Made by a program: the position numbers and the translations under genes. Positions 34,655-44,554 of a stretch of DNA of 64,000 bases are shown here, piece after piece. The stretch comes from M55B112 sp040903745 (GTDB lineage Bacteria > Bacteroidota > Bacteroidia > Bacteroidales > GCA-2748055). The DNA is taken from the NCBI GenBank assembly GCA_040903745.1, contig JBBDUV010000092.1, positions 1-64,000 of the forward strand, written 5' to 3'. Every line of letters starts with the position of its first letter. Positions within the stretch are counted from its first letter, which is position 1. The notes beneath the pieces are model-generated. The model saw only the letters and a program-made list of their open reading frames with translations, made no database searches and was not told where the DNA came from.

Positions 34655-35749
34655 ATGAAAAAAATTCTTATTCTATGTGTTGCCGCAGTGATGTTTGCCT
34701 GCAACAATGAAGAGGGCTTTACAATTAAAATCAATGTAGAAGAGCTCGCCGGCACGCAACTGGTCCTGATGCAAAACGCCTCAGGCGAGATCGTAACAAT
34801 CGATTCTGTGCTTCTGGATGAGTCAGGAACCGGAACGCTGTCAGGCGTTATTGAAACCCCCGAGATCATGTACCTTGGAGAAAGAGGCGAACGTTCACCG
34901 ATCCAGATCTATATGGACAACAATAAATATACGGTCTCTGGCACATTGGAAGATCTAAAAACAGAGGCAGACGGTGGTCCGCAGGTTGAATACAACAGCT
35001 ACCTGGAGGGTGCCAAAGTGTTCCAGAACAAACAGCAGGGAATAACCGATGAGTTTTATGCTGCCCAGGCTGAGGAGGCCGATGAGGCGACAATGAATGC
35101 CATCCTGGAGAGGTATTATGCGGTTAACAATGAAAAAAGTGTCTACGATTCAACCTTTATGGCCAAAAATCCGGCATCACCGGTATCGCTCTTTCTTCTA
35201 CGCGGCATCTATTACAGCATGGATGCTGATGAGCTGGAAGTGGCGCTATCTGCTTTCGATAAATCGCTATACAGTTCGAGCTACTATACCCATATGGCCG
35301 AGCACCTGGAAAGGATGAAGGGGGTTGCAATCGGACAGAAATACACAGATCTGGAACTGCCTGATCCGGACGGAAATATGATGAGACTTTCTGATGTTGC
35401 AGAAAAAGGAGTGCTCCTGATCGATTTTTGGGCAGCATGGTGCGGACCCTGTCGGAACGCAAATCCGGGCATTGTTGAGATCTACAAGCAATTTAGCGAA
35501 AAAGGTTTTGATATTATCGGCGTGTCGCTCGACAGGTCGAAAGATGAGTGGCTCCAGGCCATTGAAGACGATAAACTTACCTGGCACCATATGTCAGATC
35601 TGAAATTCTGGCAATCGGAAGCGGCCAAAGTATATGCAGTTGCTGCCATTCCCCACACTGTGCTGCTTGATACCGAAGGGACAATCATCGCAAAAAACCT
35701 TTCGAAAGAAGAGCTTAGGCAAAAACTTACAGAGCTGCTGGGAAGCTGA
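34655..35749 (+). CDS. Thioredoxin-fold lipoprotein with DUF4369 N-domain
   Basis: A 364-residue lipoprotein (signal MKKILILCVAAVMFAC, Cys16). Residues about 20-125 match the DUF4369 beta-domain pattern (GFTIKINVEELAGTQLVLMQ ... TVSGTLEDL). A helical middle follows, then a C-terminal TlpA/ResA-like thioredoxin domain from about 225 with redox motif WAAWCGPCRNANP, plus IGVSLDRSKDEW and the cis-Pro loop AAIPHTVLL. Such proteins are periplasmic, lipid-anchored thiol-disulfide reductases common in Bacteroidota; the redox partner is unknown. It is a single gene convergent with ppk1. Confidence 0.9.
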   Translation: MKKILILCVAAVMFACNNEEGFTIKINVEELAGTQLVLMQNASGEIVTIDSVLLDESGTGTLSGVIETPEIMYLGERGERSPIQIYMDNNKYTVSGTLEDLKTEADGGPQVEYNSYLEGAKVFQNKQQGITDEFYAAQAEEADEATMNAILERYYAVNNEKSVYDSTFMAKNPASPVSLFLLRGIYYSMDADELEVALSAFDKSLYSSSYYTHMAEHLERMKGVAIGQKYTDLELPDPDGNMMRLSDVAEKGVLLIDFWAAWCGPCRNANPGIVEIYKQFSEKGFDIIGVSLDRSKDEWLQAIEDDKLTWHHMSDLKFWQSEAAKVYAVAAIPHTVLLDTEGTIIAKNLSKEELRQKLTELLGS

Positions 35750-35771
35750 CAGTTCAGGCAAGAACCATTTC

Positions 35772-37847
35772 TCAATCCTGGTATTTCTTCTTGAAGTATT
35801 CATAGGTGGCCAGCTGTGAGCGCAACTCCGGCTGGTCATTTCTTATACGCACATTCTGCAGGTTCTCATCGATCATACTTGCTTTCACATTGTCGGAAAG
35901 CTGAATGTTCATTATATCCAGAATCTCCTCCTTCAGCTCCTCCTCGTAAATGGGAAAGATACACTCAATCCTCCGGTTCAGATTGCGCTTCATCCAGTCG
36001 GCCGAACCCATGAACACCTTCGTTTTACCGTTGTTATGAAAGACAAAGACCCTCGCATGCTCAAGAAATCTGTCGACAATCCTGATCAACCGGATGTTTT
36101 TACTGTAGGGTTGCCCGGGTTTCAGGATACAGATACCACGAACAATAATATCAATCGTAACTCCTGCCTCACTGGCCTTATATAACTCCTCAACCAGTGG
36201 CTCATCCTGAAGTCCGTTCATCTTAATCAGGATATAGGAATCCTTTCCTTTTTTGACATTCCTGGCCTCCTGCCTGATAAGTCTGATGAACTGCGGTACC
36301 ATATTAAAAGCAGGTACCATTATATGCTCAAATTTACATTCATGTCGCTGATCTTCCAAATGCCGGTATAGATCCTTGACTTCATTTACAATGCCAATAT
36401 GAGAGGTGAAGAGTCCGTGATCTCCATAAAGTTTTGCCGTTTTCTCATTAAAATTTCCCGTCCCGAGATAGACCTGGTCTCCAATCTCACTACCCGACTC
36501 ACGGATAACCAGTGCAAGCTTGGCATGCACCTTCAACTTGGGGATGCTATATAAAATCAGGATCCCCGCTTTTCGCATCTCCTCAGCCCACTCAAGATTG
36601 GCCTCTTCGTCGAACCTGGCCTTCAGCTCAACAAAAACAGTTACCTTCTTACCGTTTTCCGCCGCATTGATCAATGCCTTTATAACTGTAGAGTTTTCAG
36701 CAACACGGTACTGCGTCGTCTTGATCTCCTCAACAGTACTGTCCTTCGATGCTTCACTCAGAAAATCGATCAGGTAATCATATCGCTGGTAAGGTACACT
36801 TAGAAGCAGATCCCGCTCATCGATCAGTTCCGCCAAAGTGCCGCTGTGGTTTTCAATCAATGGGATCGGCAACGGTGGTAACTTTTCAATCTCAAGTTTC
36901 GGGCTCCTCGGATTTGGAAATGCGAAGAAATCCCTGAAATTATGTCGGCTTCCGCCTTTAACAAGGATATCATCCTCCAGGTGAAATGTCTTCCATAAAT
37001 AATGCAACATCCTCTCCGGCATGGATCGGTCGTATTGAAATCGATTGGGTTTACCCAGGGAGCGGTGTTTCCGCAGATCCTCAATCACCTCAATAAGCTC
37101 TTCTCCCTCATAATCATCATACTCCAGATCCGCATCACGCGTAAGCTTGATGGAATAAAAATTGTTGACAATGTAGCCAGGAAATATGGCTTCTACATGC
37201 CGCATGATCAGATCTTCCAGGAAAATGATCTTGTGCTTGTCGCCCTCACTGGGCAACTCAATAAACCTGGGAAGGTTCCGATCGAGCGGCACCTTGATAA
37301 TTCCGTATTGCTCCCTCCTTTTGCCGCTTTTGCTTTTCAGTTTATCCTTTATCACCATATCAAGCGCCAGATAAACATTGCCTGTCTGAAGAAAAGGCCT
37401 GATCCGTTGCTTGATCAGCAATATCGGCTGGATCTGGGTCAACACCTCGATAAAGAAAAGCTCTTTCAGCTCCTTAGTTTCCGCTTCATTCAGTATATCT
37501 TTGTCATCGACAAAGAAAATCTTGTTCTTCCTGAGTTCAGGAACGATCTGTTCTTCAAATAGCCTGTGGAAGACCACCTGCTGCTCTGATACGATCTCAT
37601 TGATCTCATGAATTATTTTTGCCGGCTGAACGCGGTTTACCTGGTCGGGAAATCTTATTTGCTGCCTGAGCATCTGTTTATAGTAGCTTACCCTAACAGA
37701 ATAGAACTCCTCCATGTTATTGGAATAGATCGCTAAAAACTTGATCCGTTCATACAGCGGGTGTGACTTGTCCATGGCCTCCTCTAAAACCCTGTAATTG
37801 AATGACAACCAGCTGATATCCCTGTTGAAGAATTTGTACTTGCTCAT
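35772..37847 (-). CDS. ppk1: Polyphosphate kinase 1
   Basis: PPK1 (691 residues) polymerises the gamma-phosphate of ATP into polyphosphate and can run in reverse. The N-terminal FNRDISWLSFNYRVLEEA is diagnostic. The autophosphorylated histidine lies in KVHAKLALVIRES, and the conserved STGNFNE-like LGTGNFNEKTAKLYGDHGLFTS is present. The second active-site His region (IVDRFLEHARVFVFHNN) and the PLD-like C-terminal fold with MGSADWMKRNLNRRIE follow. It is monocistronic, convergent with the thioredoxin lipoprotein gene 22 bases away. Confidence 0.96.
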   Translation of the reverse strand: MSKYKFFNRDISWLSFNYRVLEEAMDKSHPLYERIKFLAIYSNNMEEFYSVRVSYYKQMLRQQIRFPDQVNRVQPAKIIHEINEIVSEQQVVFHRLFEEQIVPELRKNKIFFVDDKDILNEAETKELKELFFIEVLTQIQPILLIKQRIRPFLQTGNVYLALDMVIKDKLKSKSGKRREQYGIIKVPLDRNLPRFIELPSEGDKHKIIFLEDLIMRHVEAIFPGYIVNNFYSIKLTRDADLEYDDYEGEELIEVIEDLRKHRSLGKPNRFQYDRSMPERMLHYLWKTFHLEDDILVKGGSRHNFRDFFAFPNPRSPKLEIEKLPPLPIPLIENHSGTLAELIDERDLLLSVPYQRYDYLIDFLSEASKDSTVEEIKTTQYRVAENSTVIKALINAAENGKKVTVFVELKARFDEEANLEWAEEMRKAGILILYSIPKLKVHAKLALVIRESGSEIGDQVYLGTGNFNEKTAKLYGDHGLFTSHIGIVNEVKDLYRHLEDQRHECKFEHIMVPAFNMVPQFIRLIRQEARNVKKGKDSYILIKMNGLQDEPLVEELYKASEAGVTIDIIVRGICILKPGQPYSKNIRLIRIVDRFLEHARVFVFHNNGKTKVFMGSADWMKRNLNRRIECIFPIYEEELKEEILDIMNIQLSDNVKASMIDENLQNVRIRNDQPELRSQLATYEYFKKKYQD

Positions 37848-37971
37848 ACCAAAAGGTTTTTAAGAAGAATTTGGATGTCCCGGCCAATCAGCATCCCCCG
37901 GTCAACCAGAAAACAAAGATAAGAAATTACACGAAACGGACAGTTTCTAAGGGGTTAGAGCCAATCAAAAA

Positions 37972-38003
37972 AGAGATGTTTCAGCAGTTTCTGAAACATC
38001 TCT
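37972..38003 (-). terminator. Strong rho-independent terminator
   Basis: A perfect 13-base stem AGAGATGTTTCAG / CTGAAACATCTCT with a six-base loop. On the minus strand it runs into six T. It lies 25 bases past the stop of the DUF1573 gene. Confidence 0.9.
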
Positions 38004-38028
38004 TCCCTACTGATTGAATATATCACTG

Positions 38029-39111
38029 TTATCCTGTCTGTACTTCTCCCTTAATTCTGAGCACCAGGCTAGTTCGTTTGGGATCATTAGTGATCACCGT
38101 AATGCTTTGATTCTGATTTCCTCTCTTTCCTGCAGAATTAAAAACCGTTTTAATCTTTACGCTATCACCCGGCTCTATTTGCATCTTATCCGGCTTGGCT
38201 GCTGTACATCCGCATGAAGCTCTTATCTTCCTGATATATAAGGTTGACTTACCGGTATTGGACAACACGAAATCATGCTCAAACTTTTCATTTTGATTCA
38301 TCTGACCAAAACTCACTTCCGGATTGTCTACGGAAACTACAGGAGCTTGTGACAACTCACTGGCTGAGAGATCTGAGAAATCTTCGACAACATTGGCTGA
38401 GATCACAAGGCTGTGGCTACGCTCATATGCCCCGTCTATCGTAACATTGATTCGGTCAATCAACATGCCCCAGTCATTCTTCTTCGATGCATCATATTTT
38501 GCTTCAATTACACCTTTCTGCATCGGTTTCAAAACCTCCGGAACAAAACGAATTTCCATATGTCCGGGAACCCTTTGAAAGCCTAAACTGATCTCCTTGT
38601 CCGAAGTATTGATGACCTCAAGTCGGTAATCCTTCTTGCCGCTGTTGTCCACAGTACCAAAAGCAAGATGGTTTGCCTTGAGACGGAGCCCTCCCATACT
38701 GTACCTGTATTCATCCTCTATGGTTCTTGGCTTCGGGGTTACCTCTCCTTTAATGGTAAGCCTGATCGCTCCCTGATCCGAGTTGGAATCGACATAAAGG
38801 TATTTCGAAAAAGTGCCTGGTCGACCAGCCGGATTATAGGTCGCGGCAACATAACCGTTACCTCCCGGTGGGACAGGTTCTCTGGTCCAGTTGGGAGCTG
38901 TGCATCCACATGTTGCCCTTACATTTTGTATAATCAGGGGTGTACCGCCCGTGTTTACAAACTTAAAATTATAGGTGGAGGTTCCCTCCTCCTCCTTCAT
39001 GTTTCCAAAATCATGCGTCTGCTTTTCAAATGAAATATATGGTGCTTTCGTCTGTGAAATTCCTGAAAATGCAATGGACATGACCAGTAATCCCGTTAAA
39101 AACCTTTTCAT
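38029..39111 (-). CDS. Secreted DUF1573 protein with two Ig-like domains
   Basis: The start at 39111 begins a signal peptide (MKRFLTGLLVMSIAFSGISQ); the frame is open upstream to 39213. The 360-residue product has two DUF1573 beta-sandwich modules, each with the FxFVNTGxxPLxIxxVRATCGCTAP pattern: first about 35-110 (THDFGNMKEEEG, ATCGCTAPNWTREPVPPG), second in the C-terminal 110 residues (VSFGQMNQNEKFEHDF, RASCGCTAAKPDKMQIEPGDS). A connecting domain lies between. DUF1573 proteins are periplasmic or surface in Bacteroidota; function unknown. The paired Cys-Gly-Cys in each module could bind metal or form disulfides. Confidence 0.88.
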   Translation of the reverse strand: MKRFLTGLLVMSIAFSGISQTKAPYISFEKQTHDFGNMKEEEGTSTYNFKFVNTGGTPLIIQNVRATCGCTAPNWTREPVPPGGNGYVAATYNPAGRPGTFSKYLYVDSNSDQGAIRLTIKGEVTPKPRTIEDEYRYSMGGLRLKANHLAFGTVDNSGKKDYRLEVINTSDKEISLGFQRVPGHMEIRFVPEVLKPMQKGVIEAKYDASKKNDWGMLIDRINVTIDGAYERSHSLVISANVVEDFSDLSASELSQAPVVSVDNPEVSFGQMNQNEKFEHDFVLSNTGKSTLYIRKIRASCGCTAAKPDKMQIEPGDSVKIKTVFNSAGKRGNQNQSITVITNDPKRTSLVLRIKGEVQTG

Positions 39112-39300
39112 GAAAAATCGCTTTTTAAATGTAATAATGTGAAAAATCTCTAAAAATAACATTGCAATCTGCAACCTTAATTCAATCTTTAACAATCGGT
39201 ACAAATTTAACACTTATCTGATGAAAAAGGTTGCATTTAACCCAATTTCTTTTTTTATTCAAAAATCAGACCAATCGCATGAACTCCATTGTCGTGAATA

Positions 39301-42300
39301 ATGTTTAATTTTAACGCTAATAGGAAAAGAGTGGTGTATTTGGAGAAATTTTTAAAATATATTTTGGCAGTCCTGTTTACTTTAACCGGCATCAGCACAT
39401 CCAGCGCTCAATTCTACAATGGGATGCAGATGACCTTCGGAAAGAACCGGGTGCAATACAGTGATAACTACTGGAAATTCTACAGGTTCGAGCGTTTCGA
39501 TGTCTATTCCTATGAAGAGGGCACTGACCTTTCACTGTATGTTGCCGGCTTTGTTGAAAAGGAACTTCCGGTTATCGAACGCTTCTTTGATTATGATATC
39601 GAGCAACGGTTAATCTTCATATGCTACAATAAAATGTCAGACTTCAGACAAAGCAACATCGGACTCTCTGCTGAAGAGGAGGATTACAATACCGGTGGAA
39701 CGACCCAGATTATACAGAACAAGGTAGCACTCTTTTTTCAAGGGGATCATGTTGAATTTGAACGACAAATCAGGGCTGCCATTGCAGAGGTTTTAATCAA
39801 TGAGTTTATGTACGGAAACAACATGCTTTCCAATGTAGCCAATTCAACAACCATCAATTTGCCAGACTGGTATATTAATGGACTGATCTCGTTTGTCTCA
39901 AATCCGTGGGATTATGAAATTGAAAATAGGGTGAAAGATGGAATCATTTCAGGAAAATTCGATAAGCTAATCACACTCACTGACGATGATGCAGTATATG
40001 CCGGTCACTCGCTGTGGAAATACATTGGCGATCTGTACGGCGCATCCATCATTCCGAGTATCCTGTATATGACCAAGGTAAACAAAAGTGCCGGCGATGG
40101 ATTTCTCTATGTGCTGGGACAAAAACTAAAGGAAATATCTGCTGACTGGTCGTCCTACTACCTGGGTATGTACATGAGCACTGATGAAAAAGGGGAATCC
40201 CCGAATAAACAATATAGCCTGATAAAACCTAAAAGAGAAACCCACATTCAGCGTCCAAAGATTAGTATGGATGGTAAATATCTCTCCTATGTTACCAATC
40301 AAAAAGGGAAATTTAAGTTGTGGATTTATAACACCCAAACCGGGGATAAAAACAGGGTATACCGCCACGGTCAGAAACTCGACCAGGAGATTGATTTTTC
40401 CTATCCCGTAACTGCGTGGCATCCATCAAATGAAATACTCGGATTCATTACAGAAGAGGAGGGCATTCTGTTGCTTAACTATTACAATCTTACAACAGAC
40501 GAATTAACTACCAGAACACTCTTTTTCTTTGAAAAAGTCCTTGACATGGATTTCTCGCCCGATCGTAGAAAGCTTGCCTTTTCAGCTGTATTTAACGGAC
40601 AGACGGATATCTATGTATACGACCTTGCGTCTGCAACAAGCGAACGTGTTACCAATGATCTCGCCGATGATTTTCATCCGCGGTTCATGAACGGTACGGA
40701 CCAAATCTCCTTCACTTCCAACAGGAGATACGATACATTATATACACGGGACAATGAACCTCCTAACAACACAACAACCGCATCATCCATTTATATATAC
40801 GATTATAAAACAAAAAGTCCGGTTCTGAGAAAAATCTCTGAAGGAGATTATATCAACCACATGAAACCGGAATATATGGGAAATGACAGGTTTATATACC
40901 TTAGCGATAAAAATGGTATCTATAACCAATATTTCGCAGAATACGACAGCACCATAGCTTTTATCGATACCACCATTCATTACCGCTATTTCGCCAATAG
41001 CTATCCCATAACAAATTACAACCGGAACATTATTGATATGGATATAAATCCATCAACGTATGATATTAGCAAAGTAATCTATCATAACGGAAAATATAAC
41101 CTCTACAAATCTACAGTGGATCTTTCCAAACAGTTTGGTGAAAAACTGGAAAATACGGAGTACCGAAATCGCCATGTTGAACGGCTGAAACAAGAAGATT
41201 CGCTTCATCACATTGAACAGAAAGTAATCTCCCTGAATGATATAGCAGACAACAGACTGATCATAGATAAAGATACCATTCAGCTGGAGGAATTCAAGAT
41301 CAACATTAACAATTACATTTTTGAAAGAGAAAAGGTAAAATTCTACAACGAACAACTTATTGATCAAGGTATTGCGCTTGTACTGGATGATGTGGCTGAA
41401 AAGGAAAATGTATATATTGATTACCGCACCACCTTTTATCCGGATCAACTGGTCAACCAAATCGACTACAGCTTTCTCAATGATTCCTATCAGCCCTTTA
41501 CCGGTAGTGCCTTCTATTTCAACCCCGGTTTCAACCTGCTTTTCAAAGTAGGCGCCAACGATCTATTTGAAGATTACAGGCTTGTGGGCGGAGTGAGGTT
41601 TTCATCCGACTTCAATAGCAACGAGTACTTATTAAGCTTTGAAGACCTCAGTAAGAGACTCGATCAGCAGGTCATTTTCCACCGGCAAGCTATCAGTAAC
41701 CAATCCGACAATTCACTTATCAAAACATATTCCCACCAGCTTCTTGGCTCAGTAAAATATCCTTTTAACCAGGTACTTGCCCTGAAAGGTACAGCCTCTT
41801 TCAGGCACGACAACTCAATTTTCCTCTCCACAGATATCTCAAATCTGGCTGAAGAAAATCTCCTGAAGGTATGGGGAGGCGTTAAACTCGAACTAATATT
41901 CGACAATATCCGTAACCTGGGAATTAATCTTAACGAGGGAACGCGTTTCAAACTTTTCGGGGAAGCATACCGGCAAGTCAACGCGAAGGAGTCGGATCTG
42001 TATGTGCTCGGAGGGGATTTCAGGCATTATATCAGAATTCACCGGTCCTTAATCTGGGCCAACAGGTTTGCAGCCAGTACCTCCTTCGGCCGTAGTCCGC
42101 TCATCTATTACCTCGGAGGCGTAGATAACTGGACCAACCTTTTGCAACTCAGAATGCCCACCTTCGATCAGTCGGTGGATATAGATTACACCAGGAACTA
42201 TTCATACCAGGCCATTGCAACCAACTTGAGGGGCTTCTCCCAGAATATTAGGAACGGTAGTAATTTTACGCTGATCAACTCGGAGATTCGCTGGCCAATA

Positions 42301-42633
42301 TTCAGGTATTTTGCCAACCACCCGCTTGGATCAGCATTTTTCAACAATTTTCAGGTCGTCGGATTCGGAGACATCGGGTCTGCCTGGACAGGCCTCCACC
42401 CCTATACAGGAAAAAACGCTTGGGACACAGAAGTAATACCCAATAACCCGGAACCCGGAACTCCCGTCGTGGTAACAATCAATTCGAACCGATCTCCAAT
42501 TGTCGGAGGTTTTGGGGCAGGCATTAGAACACAACTTTTTGGATATTTTGTAAGACTCGACTGGGCTTGGGGTGTGGAAAACAGGGAGGTCCAGCCTCGC
42601 GTATTCTATTTATCTTTAAGCCTCGATTTTTGA
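39301..42633 (+). CDS. Pseudopeptidase/TolB-like propeller/Omp85-type barrel protein
   Basis: An 1110-residue exported protein (signal about 15-38, ending SSAQ). The N-terminal 250 residues resemble a gluzincin/peptidase-MA domain, but the expected HExxH reads IAEVLINE and the following W..EGL motif reads WYINGLISF, so catalytic residues are lost. Residues about 300-560 contain PD40/TolB-type propeller blades (PKISMDGKYLSYVTNQKGKFKLWI, MDFSPDRRKLAFSAVFNGQTDIYVYDL). The C-terminal 330 residues look like an Omp85/surface-antigen barrel (GVRFSSDF, VVGFGDIGSAW, ending SLSLDF). Inference: an outer-membrane assembly or transport protein. It is followed by the amidohydrolase gene two bases later. 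Confidence 0.75.
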   Translation: MFNFNANRKRVVYLEKFLKYILAVLFTLTGISTSSAQFYNGMQMTFGKNRVQYSDNYWKFYRFERFDVYSYEEGTDLSLYVAGFVEKELPVIERFFDYDIEQRLIFICYNKMSDFRQSNIGLSAEEEDYNTGGTTQIIQNKVALFFQGDHVEFERQIRAAIAEVLINEFMYGNNMLSNVANSTTINLPDWYINGLISFVSNPWDYEIENRVKDGIISGKFDKLITLTDDDAVYAGHSLWKYIGDLYGASIIPSILYMTKVNKSAGDGFLYVLGQKLKEISADWSSYYLGMYMSTDEKGESPNKQYSLIKPKRETHIQRPKISMDGKYLSYVTNQKGKFKLWIYNTQTGDKNRVYRHGQKLDQEIDFSYPVTAWHPSNEILGFITEEEGILLLNYYNLTTDELTTRTLFFFEKVLDMDFSPDRRKLAFSAVFNGQTDIYVYDLASATSERVTNDLADDFHPRFMNGTDQISFTSNRRYDTLYTRDNEPPNNTTTASSIYIYDYKTKSPVLRKISEGDYINHMKPEYMGNDRFIYLSDKNGIYNQYFAEYDSTIAFIDTTIHYRYFANSYPITNYNRNIIDMDINPSTYDISKVIYHNGKYNLYKSTVDLSKQFGEKLENTEYRNRHVERLKQEDSLHHIEQKVISLNDIADNRLIIDKDTIQLEEFKININNYIFEREKVKFYNEQLIDQGIALVLDDVAEKENVYIDYRTTFYPDQLVNQIDYSFLNDSYQPFTGSAFYFNPGFNLLFKVGANDLFEDYRLVGGVRFSSDFNSNEYLLSFEDLSKRLDQQVIFHRQAISNQSDNSLIKTYSHQLLGSVKYPFNQVLALKGTASFRHDNSIFLSTDISNLAEENLLKVWGGVKLELIFDNIRNLGINLNEGTRFKLFGEAYRQVNAKESDLYVLGGDFRHYIRIHRSLIWANRFAASTSFGRSPLIYYLGGVDNWTNLLQLRMPTFDQSVDIDYTRNYSYQAIATNLRGFSQNIRNGSNFTLINSEIRWPIFRYFANHPLGSAFFNNFQVVGFGDIGSAWTGLHPYTGKNAWDTEVIPNNPEPGTPVVVTINSNRSPIVGGFGAGIRTQLFGYFVRLDWAWGVENREVQPRVFYLSLSLDF

Positions 42634-42635
42634 TT

Positions 42636-43829
42636 ATGATGAATATAAAAGAGCTTATACACAGAAAGACCGACCAATACCTGGATGAGGTCACCCATAT
42701 CCGCAGACATCTTCACAGGAACCCTGAACTTTCATTCGAGGAGAGAAAAACTTCACGGTATATCAGAGATCTGCTCGACCAATGGAATGTTTCTTATACT
42801 TACCCTTTCGCTGAAAATGGAATCCTCGCCTCTATTGAAGGTGCAGATAACAATGGACCGGTGATCGCACTCCGGTCCGATATGGATGGACTCCCTATTC
42901 AAGAGGAGACTAATCTCGACTTTGCATCTGTAAACGAAGGAGTGATGCATGCATGTGGACATGATATCCACATGGCAAGCCTGTTGGGGGCCATCCGGAT
43001 ATTGAATGAAATGAAAGATCACATCAATGGCAGGGTGCTCTTCATATTTCAACCGGGTGAGGAGAAACTGCCTGGCGGTGCAAAGCTGATGCTCGACGAG
43101 GGAGTGTTTGACAAGTTCAAACCAGACATGATCATTGCACAACATGTGCTCCCTGAAATGGAGGCCGGCAAGGTGGGGTTCAGAAAAGGAGCCTATATGG
43201 CCTCCAGCGATGAGATTTATATTTCAGTTAAAGGAAAAGGTGGCCATGCTGCCCTGCCGGAAAATATAAATGATCCGGTATTGATGACCTCACATATACT
43301 TATCTCCCTGCAGCAGGAGATTAACAGGAGATCACCCAAAGGGATTCCAACAGTTCTCTCTTTTGGTAAGGTAAATGCCAATGGTGCAATGAACGTAATC
43401 CCTGACGAAGTAAAACTCGAGGGTACCTTTCGGACAATGAATGAAGTATGGAGAAATAAGGCACATGGATTGATAAGGCAAATCTCAGAGGGAATTGCAA
43501 GCAGCATGGGTGGATCTGTGAAACTAGAGATAAGACCGGGATATCCGGCACTCTATAACGATCCCAATCTAACACAACGTTCCAGGGATCTTGCATCCGA
43601 ACTGCTCGGGAACGACCATGTAACTGATATGGATATCAGGATGACTGCTGAGGACTTCGCCTGGTTTTCACTCCAATACCCGGCCATGATGTTCAGACTG
43701 GGGATCAGATCCCCTGAAACAGAAGAAGTGCAATCGCTACATAGCAGCCGTTTTATTGCCGATGAGCGGTCACTCAAAACAGGTGTGTCAATTCTTGCCT
43801 GGCTAACAATAAACCTTCTTCAACCTTGA
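42636..43829 (+). CDS. M20-family amidohydrolase (N-acyl amino acid type)
   Basis: A 397-residue metal-dependent amidohydrolase (start MMNIKELIHRK at 42636, two bases after the previous stop). It hydrolyses N-acyl bonds of amino acids or related amides. Visible are HRNPELSFEERKTSRYI (about 24-40), the metal-site ACGHDIHMASLLGA (near 104), FIFQPGEEKLPGGAKLM (metal Glu-Glu), IAQHVLPEM, and the C-terminal TAEDFAWF ... HSSRFIADERSLKTG. A dimerisation domain occupies about 185-300. The family includes IAA-amino acid and hippurate hydrolases; the natural substrate cannot be told. Confidence 0.92.
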   Translation: MMNIKELIHRKTDQYLDEVTHIRRHLHRNPELSFEERKTSRYIRDLLDQWNVSYTYPFAENGILASIEGADNNGPVIALRSDMDGLPIQEETNLDFASVNEGVMHACGHDIHMASLLGAIRILNEMKDHINGRVLFIFQPGEEKLPGGAKLMLDEGVFDKFKPDMIIAQHVLPEMEAGKVGFRKGAYMASSDEIYISVKGKGGHAALPENINDPVLMTSHILISLQQEINRRSPKGIPTVLSFGKVNANGAMNVIPDEVKLEGTFRTMNEVWRNKAHGLIRQISEGIASSMGGSVKLEIRPGYPALYNDPNLTQRSRDLASELLGNDHVTDMDIRMTAEDFAWFSLQYPAMMFRLGIRSPETEEVQSLHSSRFIADERSLKTGVSILAWLTINLLQP

Positions 43830-43917
43830 AAACAAATGCCTTACAGCTATTATTTTAGAACTATTATAAATAATGAATATTAAACTGAACAAATTATAGA
43901 TTTACTAAAAATGACTG

Positions 43918-43925
43918 TATTTTTG
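43918..43925 (+). promoter_or_regulatory. TAnnTTTG box upstream of the ferredoxin gene
   Basis: TATTTTTG, an exact -7 element of the Bacteroidota consensus, 34 bases upstream of the ferredoxin ATG. No clear TTTG is found at the expected -33 position. Confidence 0.4.
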
Positions 43926-43958
43926 TACAAGTTATCAATGTATTAAAATTTTATAAAT

Positions 43959-44126
43959 ATGGCTTATATAATAAGTGACGATTGTACTGCCTGCGGCAGT
44001 TGTATTGATGAATGCCCGGTTGAAGCAATCAGTGAAGGTGATATTTATGTGATTGATCCTGAACTCTGTACCGACTGCGGTGCATGTGCCGATGTCTGCC
44101 CGGTTGAAGCAATTTCTCCAGAATAG
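43959..44126 (+). CDS. Two-cluster 4Fe-4S ferredoxin
   Basis: A complete 55-residue ferredoxin. Two cysteine motifs, CTACGSCIDECPVEAIS and CTDCGACADVCPVEAIS, are both CxxCxxCxxxCP and bind two 4Fe-4S clusters for low-potential electron transfer in the cytoplasm. The two halves are near duplicates and repeat CPVEAIS exactly. It lies between the amidohydrolase gene and a bidirectional terminator, with a TATTTTTG box just upstream, so it is probably a monocistron. It suggests an anaerobic or fermentative electron-transfer metabolism. Confidence 0.95.
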   Translation: MAYIISDDCTACGSCIDECPVEAISEGDIYVIDPELCTDCGACADVCPVEAISPE

Positions 44127-44142
44127 TAGATCGGTTTGCTAG

Positions 44143-44178
44143 AAAAAGGCCATTTGTACACGTACAAATGGCCTTTTT
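44143..44178. terminator. Bidirectional rho-independent terminator
   Basis: A 17-base stem AAAAAGGCCATTTGTAC / GTACAAATGGCCTTTTT around a two-base loop, T-tracted on both strands. It can end the ferredoxin transcript (plus) and the DUF5684-type gene (minus). Confidence 0.9.
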
Positions 44179-44200
44179 TAATACCTTACAAACAATAATA

Positions 44201-44554
44201 CTACGCTTTGGTCTCTGCACCTGCCGGCCCTTTGTATTCTGCCTTTCCAAGTCCCAGTATTGGAACAAATATCGGTCCCAGCAAGATCAATCCAATTGTG
44301 AATCCTACATCCTTTCCATAACTTAATGACAACAAATTTACTACCCACACACCAATTACAATGTTTACTAACGGAATAAGCATTAACAGAACAAACCACC
44401 AGGGCTTACCTACGATTTCAAGTAAAACAATGATGTTGTAAATAGGAATCAGAATCGCCCATCCGGGTTTACCTGCTTTTGTAAAAATCTTCCAATAACT
44501 CACCAGCATTAATACAATGAGCGCCAGATAAAAAATAACCAATACTACTTCCAT
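44201..44554 (-). CDS. DUF5684-type small membrane protein
   Basis: A 117-residue polytopic protein with about three to four spans. The pattern MLVSYWKIFTKAGKPGWAILIPIYNIIVLLEIVGKPWW, then PLVNIVIGVWVVNLLSLSYGKD, is typical of the DUF5684/signal-peptidase-associated small membrane family. Its W-(x)-I-L-I-P-(I/V)-Y-N motif is well conserved. Function unknown. It stands alone between the shared terminator and the gldB gene. Confidence 0.8.
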   Translation of the reverse strand: MEVVLVIFYLALIVLMLVSYWKIFTKAGKPGWAILIPIYNIIVLLEIVGKPWWFVLLMLIPLVNIVIGVWVVNLLSLSYGKDVGFTIGLILLGPIFVPILGLGKAEYKGPAGAETKA

